Positions 43,225-52,027 of a stretch of 64,000 nt of DNA are shown in pieces. This DNA comes from AP-15 sp963732095 (GTDB lineage: Bacteria; Pseudomonadota; Alphaproteobacteria; ATCC43930; CGMCC-115725). Location: contig CAVSZA010000051.1 of NCBI GenBank assembly GCA_963732095.1, positions 119,479 through 183,478 of the forward strand. The letters are read 5' to 3'. A program made the translations under genes and the position numbers. The notes under the pieces are model-generated. The model saw nothing but the letters and a program-made list of their open reading frames with translations, was not told the origin of the DNA and searched no databases. Each line of letters opens with the position of its first letter. The stretch's first letter is position 1.

Positions 43225-44108
43225 CCGGTTTGGGATGGACCGGCCGGCTGGTGTTGATCGGCGTGCCGTTTCTTTGGCTCGCTCTGTTTTTTCTTTTGCC
43301 GCTGCTGATCGTCGTGAAGATCAGCCTGGCCGAGAGCACGATCGGAATACCGCCCTATACGCCGCTCTTCGCCAATCGCGGCGGCGGTCTCGAATTGCAT
43401 GCGACAATGGCGAATTTTGCGCTGATCGCCGGCGACGACCTCTATTTGCGCGCCTATCTCAGTTCGCTCGGCAATGCCGCGCTGGCGACCGCTCTCTGCC
43501 TTCTGATCGGCTATCCGGTCGCCTATGCGATCGCCCGCCCACAAGGCTCGCGGCGCCAGCTGCTGCTGTTCCTCGTCATGCTGCCGTTCTGGACGAGCTT
43601 TCTGATCCGCGTTTATGCCTGGATGGCGATTCTCGGGCCAAACGGATTGTTGAACCAGTCTTTGATCGCACTGGGGTTGATCGGCGCGCCATTGCCGCTC
43701 CTCAACAACCAATTCTCCGTCGAGCTCGGTCTCGTCTATTCCTATTTGCCGTTTATGATCCTGCCGTTATACGGCAGCTTGTCCAGGCTCGACCGGAGCC
43801 TCATCGAAGCGGCCGCCGACCTCGGCGCGCGCCCGCTGCAGACCTTCCTCCGAGTCACTCTGCCGCTGACACTGCCGGGGATCGCGGCCGGTTCATTGCT
43901 AGTGCTGATCCCGGCAATCGGAGAGTTCGTCATTCCCGACTTGCTGGGCGGCCCCGACACCTTGATGATCGGCAAGGTGCTGTGGGACGAATTCTTCAAT
44001 AACCGCGATTGGCCGGTGGCCGCCGCAGTCGCGGTGGTGGTGGTCGCGGGATTGGCAGTCCCGCTTCTCGCAGCGCAGCGGTTTCTCGAGCGGGAGCATC
44101 CGGCGTGA
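43221..44108 (+). CDS. Polyamine-type ABC permease (PotH/PotB-like)
   Basis: This 295-residue permease has six hydrophobic spans and the EAA loop EAAADLGARPLQTFLRVTLPLTLPG. ATG 43221 overlaps the ATPase stop. The N-terminal VLIGVPFLWLALFFLLPLLIVVKIS and the periplasmic loop are typical of PotB/PotH. It works with the following PotC/PotI-type permease. Confidence 0.9.
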   Translation: MTGLGWTGRLVLIGVPFLWLALFFLLPLLIVVKISLAESTIGIPPYTPLFANRGGGLELHATMANFALIAGDDLYLRAYLSSLGNAALATALCLLIGYPVAYAIARPQGSRRQLLLFLVMLPFWTSFLIRVYAWMAILGPNGLLNQSLIALGLIGAPLPLLNNQFSVELGLVYSYLPFMILPLYGSLSRLDRSLIEAAADLGARPLQTFLRVTLPLTLPGIAAGSLLVLIPAIGEFVIPDLLGGPDTLMIGKVLWDEFFNNRDWPVAAAVAVVVVAGLAVPLLAAQRFLEREHPA

Positions 44109-44941
44109 TGCTATCCCGGTCAGCAGGCTGGTTCGGGCTTGGTGGGTTAACGTTAGGCTTTGGCTTCCTGTACGCGCCGATCGTGTTGCTTGTCCTCTAC
44201 TCGTTCAATGCGTCGCGCCTCGTGACGGTCTGGGCCGGGTTCTCGACCCATTGGTATGGCGCATTGTTCCATGACGAAGCATTTGGCACGGCGGCGCTGA
44301 CGAGCCTCGAAGTCGCGGCAATGGCAGCCACCCTTTCCCTCGTACTCGGCACTCTTGCTGGCTTCAGCATGGCGCGGTTCGCGCGCTTTCCCGGGCGGCT
44401 CTTGTTCGGGTTCGCGTTGCTCGCGCCGCTGGTGGTGCCGGAGGTCATCCTAGGCCTGTCGCTGCTGCTGTTGTTTGTCACCTGCGAGAGCTGGTTTGGC
44501 TGGCCAAGCCGCGGCATGCTGACGATCACGGTCGCGCATGCGACATTCGGCAGCTGTTTTGTGTCGGTGCTGGTGCGCGCCCAGTTGGCCGGGTTTGACC
44601 GCGCTCTTGAAGAGGCCGCGCTCGATCTCGGCGCCCGGCCCTGGACGGTACTGACCCGCATCACCCTTCCCGGGATCAGCCCGGCCCTGGTATCAGGCTG
44701 GCTTCTGGCGTTCACACTGTCGCTCGACGATTTGGTGGTCGCGAGCTTTGTCACTGGCCCATCCGCGACGACCCTGCCGATGGCGGTATTTTCGAGGGTG
44801 CGCCTGGGGGTCAGCCCGGAGGTCAACGCGCTGGCGACATTGTTTCTCTGCGTCGTTTTCCTGTTGGTTGCGTTCGCCGGGTGGCTGATGGCGCGGGCGG
44901 AGCGCCGCCAACAGCTTCCGTTGCAGGTTCAATGGATGTGA
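44108..44941 (+). CDS. Polyamine-type ABC permease (PotI/PotC-like)
   Basis: This 277-residue permease has six spans. The EAA loop is EEAALDLGARPWTVLTRITLPGISPA, and the LDDLVVASFVTGPSATTLP segment is characteristic of PotC/PotI. The start is ATG 44108, sharing a base with the previous TGA (GTG 44105 is the alternative). The stop overlaps the following DUF155 gene by ten bases, suggesting co-expression. Confidence 0.9.
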   Translation: MLSRSAGWFGLGGLTLGFGFLYAPIVLLVLYSFNASRLVTVWAGFSTHWYGALFHDEAFGTAALTSLEVAAMAATLSLVLGTLAGFSMARFARFPGRLLFGFALLAPLVVPEVILGLSLLLLFVTCESWFGWPSRGMLTITVAHATFGSCFVSVLVRAQLAGFDRALEEAALDLGARPWTVLTRITLPGISPALVSGWLLAFTLSLDDLVVASFVTGPSATTLPMAVFSRVRLGVSPEVNALATLFLCVVFLLVAFAGWLMARAERRQQLPLQVQWM

Positions 44942-45744
44942 CGGAAACCCTTTCTGTCCGGGCGCTGCTGCTGGGCGAGCGGCTGGAGACGCGCGGGCTC
45001 GAACGCGACGATACCCTGGCGACAAACCCGTTTACCTTGCGCGTCGGGCGCCAGGGCACCGCTTTCCTCTTCCGCTACGGGGTCGCCGTCTTTGCCCGGC
45101 TATCGGCCATCGAGGAAGACGAAGTCCTGCGCTCGTTGCGGGCACGGGTCCACGATCCGCTCGAAATCCCGGAGACCGACCAGATACAAGTGCGGGTCAA
45201 TCCGGCTGGAGAAGATCAGATCGAACCCTCGGGTTTGGTGTTGCTCGCAGACGCCTCCCTCGAACGGCTCCAGATCATCGCCAATGTATTGTCGAAGAGC
45301 CTGGTCCTCGGGCATTCGGAGGCGAGCATCGCCGGCGTATTCGACCGCATCGAGCCGCTCGCGGTAGGACTGCAGCGCAAAGGCCGGCCGGGCGCCCAGG
45401 CCAGAGAGTTGTTGCGCCAGATCGGCGACGTCCTCTTGACTCAGCACCGCATGGTCGGACGCGTCGAGGTCGAAGAAAAACCCGATGTTCTATGGGACCA
45501 CCCCGAGCTCGAGCGCCTTTATGCGCGTCTGGAGGACGAATACGAACTGGTGGAGCGCAGCCGCGCGATGGAGCGAAAGCTCGCGCTGATCAGCGAAACC
45601 GCCGGAACCCTCATCGAACTCGTGCACAACCAGCGCAGCCTGCGCCTGGAATGGTACATCATCGGCCTCATCGGCCTCGAATTGCTTCTCAGCCTCTACG
45701 GGCTGATGCGGGGCGGACTCCCACTCGCTGCAGGCAGCCATTGA
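44932..45744 (+). CDS. RMD1/YagE (DUF155) family membrane-anchored protein
   Basis: This 270-residue protein of the DUF155 family has FLFRYGVAVFARLSAIEEDEVL near the N-terminus, the conserved LADASLERLQIIANVLSKSLVLGHSE, PDVLWDHPELERLYARLEDEYELVERSRAMERK, and a C-terminal membrane helix WYIIGLIGLELLLSLYG. Yeast relatives act in mitochondrial translation and meiosis; bacterial function is unknown. ATG 44932 lies within the last codons of the permease gene, so it belongs to the transporter operon by position. Confidence 0.88.
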   Translation: MDVTETLSVRALLLGERLETRGLERDDTLATNPFTLRVGRQGTAFLFRYGVAVFARLSAIEEDEVLRSLRARVHDPLEIPETDQIQVRVNPAGEDQIEPSGLVLLADASLERLQIIANVLSKSLVLGHSEASIAGVFDRIEPLAVGLQRKGRPGAQARELLRQIGDVLLTQHRMVGRVEVEEKPDVLWDHPELERLYARLEDEYELVERSRAMERKLALISETAGTLIELVHNQRSLRLEWYIIGLIGLELLLSLYGLMRGGLPLAAGSH

Positions 45745-45756
45745 GTGAGAATGAGA

Positions 45757-45795
45757 CCCTCACCCACCAAGGCCTCCAGGCTTGGTCGGTGAGGG
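45757..45795. terminator. Bidirectional hairpin terminator
   Basis: CCCTCACC (45757-45764) pairs with GGTGAGGG (45788-45795), and an inner ACCAAG...CTTGGT adds to the stem. It sits between the convergent DUF155 and Rieske genes. Confidence 0.7.
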
Positions 45796-45804
45796 CTGCG
45801 ACCT

Positions 45805-47103
45805 CTATTTAGCGGCGACCGGCACGTGGTCCTCCGCATACATCTCCGGCAACACGGTCTCGCGCCAGGTGATTTCGCGCGGGAAGATCTTCTCGATGGC
45901 GCGCGCCACGTAGTAGCTGGTGTCGACGCCCGGCGGGTCGCCGCCTTCCTGCACGGTCTTGACCGCCTGCAGCAAGAGGCGCCGCGTCGCGATGATCGCG
46001 CGGTCCGCGGGGCCGAGATATTCCTTCGAGCGGTCGACGATCGGCCCCATCCCCTCCTGCACCGCACGGTCCTGCGTGTTGATGCCGTCGATGCCGGTGA
46101 AGGTCTCGTATTTCTGCACGCGGCGGTCGATCATCCAGTCGTTTCGGGCGTTGCGGAACGAGCGGAATTCGCCCGACTGCTCGACATAGTCGGGGCCGTT
46201 GCCGTTGCCGCGCTCCATGCGGTCGTCTTCGCTGAGCCCCTCCTCGCCGTAGCTGTACATCCAGTTGTACACCATGCAATTCTCGTCATCGATCGGCACC
46301 CAGATATGCCCGGCGATGTTGGTCCGGTCGCCGCCGCCGAGCGCACGCCCGAGCTGTTGCGGCCGGATCTGCGTGAACGGCATCACGAAGTGGTAGGAGC
46401 GCACATAGGTCTTGTCTTCGTCGAGCGGGCGGATCCCAACATACCGGTAGCCGTAATCGGTGACATCGACCTCGAGGATCGGCGCCCGGCCGCGGACAAA
46501 CGGCCCCTGAACCGGGATGCCGGGACGGCTGGTGTTTGGGGTGATCGTGCGATGCAGGATCGGGGCATGAGAGGTGTCGATGCCGCCTTCGAGCGCCTGC
46601 AGCCAGTTGCACTCCTCCCATACCTTGGAGACGTGGCGGTGGGTTTCCGGCACCTGCGTCCATTCGAAGGCCGGCGGCGCCGGCATCCTGTCGCGCGGCC
46701 CCATATAGGCCCAAATCACGCCGCCGATTTCGGTCGTCGGATAGGCGGTCAGCCGAACCTTGTGACAGAACGGCTCCGGCTCGTTCATCTGCTCGAGGCA
46801 TTTGCCTTCGACGTCGAATTTCCAGCCGTGATAGATGCAGCGCAGGCCAGATTCCTCGTTGCGCCCGAACCACAAAGAAGCGCGGCGGTGCGGGCAAAAC
46901 TCGTCGACGAGCCCGATGCGGCCTTGGCTGTCGCGAAAGGCGACGAGCTTCTCGCCGAGCAGCTTCACGCGCACCGGCGGGCAGTCCGCCTCCGGCAGCT
47001 CGCGCGACATCAGCGCCGGAATCCAATACCGCCGCAACACATCGCCCATCGGCGTGCCCGGTCCTACCCTCGTCACCAGCTCGTTCTCTTCGCGCGTCAG
47101 CAT
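45805..47103 (-). CDS. Rieske-type aromatic ring-hydroxylating oxygenase, alpha subunit
   Basis: This 432-residue protein has the Rieske 2Fe-2S motif C-P-H-R...C-x2-Y-H-G-W (CPHRRASLWFGRN to CIYHGW) near residues 70-100, and the mononuclear iron site GIDTSHAPILH with an Asp/His triad. It resembles phthalate dioxygenase and related monomeric oxygenases that need a separate reductase, which is not adjacent. ATG 47103 follows AGGAAC; the longer open frame upstream lacks a good site. It is divergent from a GNAT gene. Confidence 0.92.
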   Translation of the reverse strand: MLTREENELVTRVGPGTPMGDVLRRYWIPALMSRELPEADCPPVRVKLLGEKLVAFRDSQGRIGLVDEFCPHRRASLWFGRNEESGLRCIYHGWKFDVEGKCLEQMNEPEPFCHKVRLTAYPTTEIGGVIWAYMGPRDRMPAPPAFEWTQVPETHRHVSKVWEECNWLQALEGGIDTSHAPILHRTITPNTSRPGIPVQGPFVRGRAPILEVDVTDYGYRYVGIRPLDEDKTYVRSYHFVMPFTQIRPQQLGRALGGGDRTNIAGHIWVPIDDENCMVYNWMYSYGEEGLSEDDRMERGNGNGPDYVEQSGEFRSFRNARNDWMIDRRVQKYETFTGIDGINTQDRAVQEGMGPIVDRSKEYLGPADRAIIATRRLLLQAVKTVQEGGDPPGVDTSYYVARAIEKIFPREITWRETVLPEMYAEDHVPVAAK

Positions 47104-47243
47104 TGTGGTTCCTTTCTTCCAACCTTCAGCCAGACCGCGATAATCCGCCGATTGACCATCGAGGACAAGAGCCGACACTCGGGCGTGTGCGTTCCGTGGT
47201 GTTCTGGTACGAAGTGCCAATCGAAGCGCAAAAGGGCGGACCG

Positions 47244-48101
47244 ATGAATGTAATCCTGCGGCAGGGCCTTCCCGCGGATGCGGCGGCCTGTGGTGCGATC
47301 TGCTTCGAGGCGTTCAAGTCGATCGCGAGCGAGCACAATTTTCCGTGGGATTTCCCGTCGGCGGAGATTGCGACAGGCGTCATGATAACACTGCTGGGGC
47401 ATCCCGCGTTTTACGCGGTTGTTGCCGAGGGCGACGGCAAGGTGGTCGGCAGCAACTTTCTCGACGAGCGCGGTCCGATTGCCGGCATCGGCCCGATTAC
47501 GGTCGATCCCACCGCGCAAAACCGGTCGATCGGCCGTCGGCTGATGCTCGATGTGGTCGAGCGTTGCACGCGCCGCGGCATGGCCGGCGTCCGGCTCCTG
47601 CAATCGGCCTACCACAATCGTTCGCTGTGCCTCTATACGAAGCTCGGATTTGAGACACGCGAGACGGTGTCGAAGCTCGACGGAAAGCCGCTGGGGATCA
47701 GCTTGCCGGGCTACGAGGTGCGGCCGGCGGTGGAAGGCGACCTCGCCGCTTGCAACGCGCTGTGCCAGCGGGTCCACGGGCACCATCGTGGTGGTGAGCT
47801 CGGTGACGCGATCCGGCAGAGATCGGCGCGGGTCGTCGAGCATTTGGGCGAGGTCACCGCATACTGCACCGACATCGCCTTCTTCGCTCACGCCATCGCC
47901 GACACCAACAATGGCCTGAAGGCATTAATCGGATCAGCCTCTGCTTTCCCGGGCGGTGGCTTCCTGGTGCCGACACGCAACGGCGACCTGTTTCGCTGGT
48001 GCCTGCAGCACGACCTGCGACTTGTGCACCAACTGACGCTTATGACAATCGGCCTCTATAACGAGCCCGCAGGCGCATATCTTCCTTCGGTCCTGTACTA
48101 A
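47244..48101 (+). CDS. GNAT-family N-acetyltransferase, apparently two-domain
   Basis: This 285-residue protein has an N-terminal GNAT domain with the acetyl-CoA loop motif VDPTAQNRSIGRRLMLDVVE and LYTKLGFETRE. A second, weaker GNAT-like half has EVRPAVEGDLAACNALCQRVHG. The substrate amine is unknown. ATG 47244 gives the normal MNVILRQGLPADAAAC start. It is divergent from the Rieske oxygenase with 140 bp between. Confidence 0.88.
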   Translation: MNVILRQGLPADAAACGAICFEAFKSIASEHNFPWDFPSAEIATGVMITLLGHPAFYAVVAEGDGKVVGSNFLDERGPIAGIGPITVDPTAQNRSIGRRLMLDVVERCTRRGMAGVRLLQSAYHNRSLCLYTKLGFETRETVSKLDGKPLGISLPGYEVRPAVEGDLAACNALCQRVHGHHRGGELGDAIRQRSARVVEHLGEVTAYCTDIAFFAHAIADTNNGLKALIGSASAFPGGGFLVPTRNGDLFRWCLQHDLRLVHQLTLMTIGLYNEPAGAYLPSVLY

Positions 48102-48211
48102 TGCGAATGGCGCCGTGGCTCATGGGGTTATATTATAGGCGCTCGTGCAGGCCGGCGTTCCCCGCGACGACGAAATTCCGATAATCCGTAATGCCGGCCG
48201 GGGAGTTTTCC

Positions 48212-50008
48212 ATGGACGAGCGCGAGCTACGAGAGCTCATCGCCGCCGTTAGAATGAGGCGGCTGTCGAGGCGAGCCTTTGTGAATCAAATGATCGGACT
48301 CGGCCTCACTGCGCCGTTTGCGGCCGGGCTTCTGGCGCACGCCGGCATCGCGAATGCGGCGACCACAAGCGAGTACAAACCGACCACAGCCGGTGGTGGC
48401 GGGGCGCTCAAGATGCTGTTCTGGCAGGCCCCGACCTTGCTCAATCCGCACTTCGCCGTCGGCACCAAGGACCAGGAGGGCTCGCGCATTTTCTACGAGC
48501 CGCTCGCGGGATGGGATTTCGACGGCAATTTGGTGCCGGCGCTCGCTGCCGAAATCCCCGACATCGAGAATGGCGGGGTCGCGCCCGACGGCACGTCGGT
48601 GACGTGGAAGCTCAAGAAGGACGTGCAGTGGCACGACGGCCATCCGTTCACCGCCGAAGATGTCGTGTTCACCGGCGAGTATGCCGGCGACCCAGCAACC
48701 GCCTCCACGACGATCGGCAGCTACCGGGACATCAAAGTCGAAAAAGTCGATCCGCTTACCGTTCGCGTGCACTTTCCCAAGCCGACGCCATTCTGGGCGA
48801 GCCCCTTCGTCGGCTACTTCGGCATGATCATCCCGAAACATTTGTTTGAGCCGTACAAGGGAGCCAATTCCCGCGAAGCGCCGGCAAATCTGCAGCCGGT
48901 CGGAACCGGCCCCTATCGGTTTGTCGAGTTTAAGCCGGGTGATTTGGTCAAGGGCGAACGCAACCCCTCCTATCATCTGCCCGACCGCCCCTATTTCGAC
49001 ACGATCGAAATGAAAGGGGGCGGCGACGCCGTGTCGGCGGCACGCGCCGTGCTTCAGACCGGCGAATACGACTATGCATGGAATTTGCAGGTCGAAGACG
49101 AGATCCTCCTCAGGCTCGAAAACGGCGGCAACGCCAGGGGCCGTGTCGAGATCGTGCCCGGCAGCAATATCGAGCACATTGAGATCAACAACACCGACCC
49201 CTGGACCGAGGTCGACGGTGAGCGCTCGAGCGCCAAAACAAAGCATCCGCTGTTCAGCGATCCGGCGGTCCGACACGCGCTGGGCCTGCTCGTGGACCGC
49301 GCCTCGGTCGAGGCTCATATTTACGGGCGCACCGGGCTCGCGACCTGCAACTTCATCAACAACCCGCCGCGCTTTGCTTCAAAGAACACGAAATGGGAGT
49401 TCAGCATCGACAAGGCGAACCAGATGTTGGACGAGGCCGGTTGGCCTCGCGGATCGGACGGCGTCCGCAGTAAGGATGGCAAGAGGCTGAAGCTAGTCTT
49501 CCAGACCTCGATCAACGCGCCGCGCCAGAAGACTCAGGCGATCGTCAAACAGGCCTGCCAGAAAGCGGGCATCGAGGTCGAGCTCAAATCGGTAACGGCG
49601 TCGGTGTATTTTTCCTCCGACGTAGCGAACCCGGATACTTATACAAAATTCTACGCCGATATGCAGATGTTCACGACGAATATGAGCGAGCCCGACCCCG
49701 GCTTCTTCATGCGGCAGTTCCTCTCCTCGGAAATTGCGTCCAAAGACAACAAATGGCAGGGCCGCAATATAACGCGCTGGCACAACGAGGATTACGACAA
49801 GGCTTATCATGCGGCCGAAAGCGAGCTCGACCCGGTCAAGCGGGCGGCGCTGTTTATCGCGATGAACGACATGGTCGTCGGAGATCCGGCGGTCATCCCG
49901 GTCGTGTACCGCCCGAGCGTCTCGGCGATGTCGCGTCAGCTCCGGGCGACTCTGAGTGGTTGGGATAACGCCTTGTGGGATCTGAAGAACTGGTATCGCG
50001 AGACATGA
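48212..50008 (+). CDS. Peptide/nickel-type (family 5) ABC substrate-binding protein, copy 1
   Basis: This 598-residue solute-binding protein starts at ATG 48212 after GGGGAG, matching the paralogue's MNERELREL. A twin-arginine-like leader lies at about residues 15-45 (LSRRAFVNQMIGLGLTAPFAAG) after an unusual charged N-terminus. The mature protein contains ALKMLFWQAPTLLNPHFAVGTKDQ, WKLKKDVQWHDGHPFTAEDVVF and VGTGPYRFVEFKPGDLV, the standard SBP_bac_5 blocks. Ligands of this class include oligopeptides, opines and glycosides. A close tandem copy follows 37 bp downstream. Confidence 0.9.
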   Translation: MDERELRELIAAVRMRRLSRRAFVNQMIGLGLTAPFAAGLLAHAGIANAATTSEYKPTTAGGGGALKMLFWQAPTLLNPHFAVGTKDQEGSRIFYEPLAGWDFDGNLVPALAAEIPDIENGGVAPDGTSVTWKLKKDVQWHDGHPFTAEDVVFTGEYAGDPATASTTIGSYRDIKVEKVDPLTVRVHFPKPTPFWASPFVGYFGMIIPKHLFEPYKGANSREAPANLQPVGTGPYRFVEFKPGDLVKGERNPSYHLPDRPYFDTIEMKGGGDAVSAARAVLQTGEYDYAWNLQVEDEILLRLENGGNARGRVEIVPGSNIEHIEINNTDPWTEVDGERSSAKTKHPLFSDPAVRHALGLLVDRASVEAHIYGRTGLATCNFINNPPRFASKNTKWEFSIDKANQMLDEAGWPRGSDGVRSKDGKRLKLVFQTSINAPRQKTQAIVKQACQKAGIEVELKSVTASVYFSSDVANPDTYTKFYADMQMFTTNMSEPDPGFFMRQFLSSEIASKDNKWQGRNITRWHNEDYDKAYHAAESELDPVKRAALFIAMNDMVVGDPAVIPVVYRPSVSAMSRQLRATLSGWDNALWDLKNWYRET

Positions 50009-50044
50009 CGGCGCCCAGAAGAAACGCCGGTCAGGGAGAATTTC

Positions 50045-51844
50045 ATGAATGAACGAGAACTGCGAGAGCTCATTTCTGCAGTAAAGGTAGGGCGCGTGTC
50101 GCGCCGCGCCTTTGTGCACAGCATGGTCGGCCTCGGCCTCACGGCGCCTTTTGCGACCCAACTGTTGGCCCGTGCCGGGCTGGCGCAAACAGCGCCCCCA
50201 ACCGACTACAAGCCGACCAAAGCCGGCGGCGGCGGGACGCTCAAGGCGCTGTTCTGGCAAGGCGCAACCCTACTCAATCCCCACTTCGCCGTCGGCACCA
50301 AGGATCAAGAAGGCGCCCGGATTTTCTATGAGCCGCTTGCCGCGTGGGATCCCGACGGCAATTTGGTCCCGGCGCTGGCGGCGGAACTACCCGATATCGA
50401 GAACGGCGGGATTGCTGCCGACGGCATGTCGGTGACCTGGAAGCTCAAAAAAGGGGTGCAATGGCACGACGGCCGGCCATTCACCGCCGACGACGTCGTA
50501 TTCAACTGGGAATACGCGTCCGATCCTGCGACCGCGGCGACGACGATCGGCGACTACAAGGATGCCAAGGTCGAAAAGGTTGATCCTCTGACTGTGCGGG
50601 TTCGCTTCGATAAGCCGACGCCATTCTGGACCCGCATGTTCGTCGGCTCCACGGGCATGATCGTCCCGAAGCATCTGTTCGAGGGGTACAAGGGCGCCAA
50701 TTCGCGCGAGGCGCCGGGCAACCTGAAACCGGTCGGAACCGGCCCGTACCGGTTTGTCGAGTTCAAACCGGGTGATCTGGTCAGGGGCGAGCGCAACCCC
50801 AACTATCACGTTCCGAACCGGCCATATTTCGACGCGATCGAGATGAAAGGCGGTGGCGACGCGGTTTCGGCGGCACGCGCGGTGATCCAGACCGGCGAAT
50901 ACGACTACGGCTGGAACATGCAGGTTGAGGACGAGATCCTCGTCAGGCTCGAAAACGCCGGCAACGCAAAGGGTCGCGCCGAGATGGTCGTGAGCCGAGC
51001 GATGGAGCATATTCAGCTCAATAATACCGACCCATGGACAGAGGTCGACGGCGAGCGCTCGAGCCTCAAGACGACACACCCGCTGCTGAGCGATCCGGCC
51101 GTCAGGCAGGCGCTGCGGCTGCTTGTCGATCGCGCATCGGTGCAAGCCTACATCTACGGCAGGACCGCAGTCGCGGCTGGAAATTTCCTGAACAATCCGG
51201 AACGTTACAATTCAAAGAACACGACCTGGGAATTCAATATCGATAAGGCGAACCGGCTGCTCGACGAGGCCGGCTGGAAGCGCGGTTCCGACGGCATACG
51301 CGCCAAGGACGGCAAGAAACTCAAATTCGTCTTTCAGACATCGATCAATGCGCCGCGCCAGAAGACGCAGGCTATTGTCAAGCAGGCCTGCCAGAAAGCG
51401 GGTATTGATATCGAGCTGAAATCGATCACGCCGTCGGTCTACTTTTCTTCCGACATGGCAAATCCTGATACCGCACGGAAATTTTACGCAGATCTCCAAA
51501 TGTTTACGACGGGCACACCGTCGGTTCCGGATCCGGAACGTTTCATGCAGCAATTTGTGTCATGGGAGGTCGCATCGAAGGACAACAAATGGCAAGGGAT
51601 GAACTCGACGCGCTGGCGCAATGAGGAGTACGACAAGACCTTTCTCGAGGCCCAAAGCGAGCTCGACCCGGCAAAACGCGCGGCGCTGTTCATCAAGATG
51701 AACGACTTGGTCGTGAATGAAATAGCCGTCATCCCGGTACTAAACCGACGCTGGGTCGCCGTCATGTCGAACAAGCTCAAAGCGACGTTGAGCGGCTGGG
51801 ACAATGATTTCTGGAACCTGAAAGACTGGTACCGCGAGACATGA
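50045..51844 (+). CDS. Peptide/nickel-type (family 5) ABC substrate-binding protein, copy 2
   Basis: This 599-residue tandem paralogue of the preceding protein has about three quarters identical residues by eye over the first 150 positions. It has the same twin-arginine-like leader (VSRRAFVHSMVGLGLTAPFAT) and SBP_bac_5 motifs. GGGAGAATTTC precedes the ATG. Two binding proteins may give one permease pair two specificities, or one copy may be diverging. It is followed by a compound palindrome and then two permease genes. Confidence 0.9.
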   Translation: MNERELRELISAVKVGRVSRRAFVHSMVGLGLTAPFATQLLARAGLAQTAPPTDYKPTKAGGGGTLKALFWQGATLLNPHFAVGTKDQEGARIFYEPLAAWDPDGNLVPALAAELPDIENGGIAADGMSVTWKLKKGVQWHDGRPFTADDVVFNWEYASDPATAATTIGDYKDAKVEKVDPLTVRVRFDKPTPFWTRMFVGSTGMIVPKHLFEGYKGANSREAPGNLKPVGTGPYRFVEFKPGDLVRGERNPNYHVPNRPYFDAIEMKGGGDAVSAARAVIQTGEYDYGWNMQVEDEILVRLENAGNAKGRAEMVVSRAMEHIQLNNTDPWTEVDGERSSLKTTHPLLSDPAVRQALRLLVDRASVQAYIYGRTAVAAGNFLNNPERYNSKNTTWEFNIDKANRLLDEAGWKRGSDGIRAKDGKKLKFVFQTSINAPRQKTQAIVKQACQKAGIDIELKSITPSVYFSSDMANPDTARKFYADLQMFTTGTPSVPDPERFMQQFVSWEVASKDNKWQGMNSTRWRNEEYDKTFLEAQSELDPAKRAALFIKMNDLVVNEIAVIPVLNRRWVAVMSNKLKATLSGWDNDFWNLKDWYRET

Positions 51845-51865
51845 AGCCGGGGGAGACGAAACACT

Positions 51866-52000
51866 CCCTCTGCCCCGGCGGCGGAAAGAGTCGGCGTGAG
51901 GTGGGGGTTGGCCCCCGTTCGAAACGGCGGCGCTACCCACCTCACCCTCCCATCACGATCGCGATGGGCCCCTCTGCTTCCGCAAGCGGGCGGAGGGGGG
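51866..52000. repeat. Compound REP-like palindrome between binding-protein and permease genes
   Basis: CCCTCTGCCCC...CGGAAAGAGTCGGCGTGAGGTGGG opens the element, mirrored by CCCACCTCACC and ending in CCTCTGC..GCAAGCGGGCGGAGGG. The GGTGAGG/CCTCACC arms and GCAAGC loop match those at 8967-9097. It is the third copy in the binding-protein/permease gap. Confidence 0.75.
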
Positions 52001-52027
52001 CAAACGGTCGCGACCCCGGATGAAATT

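Noticed and set aside
51928..51945. CGTTCGAAACGG-type sequence resembling a tRNA T-loop.
   Set aside because: It is part of the compound palindrome; no acceptor or anticodon stem can be formed around it.
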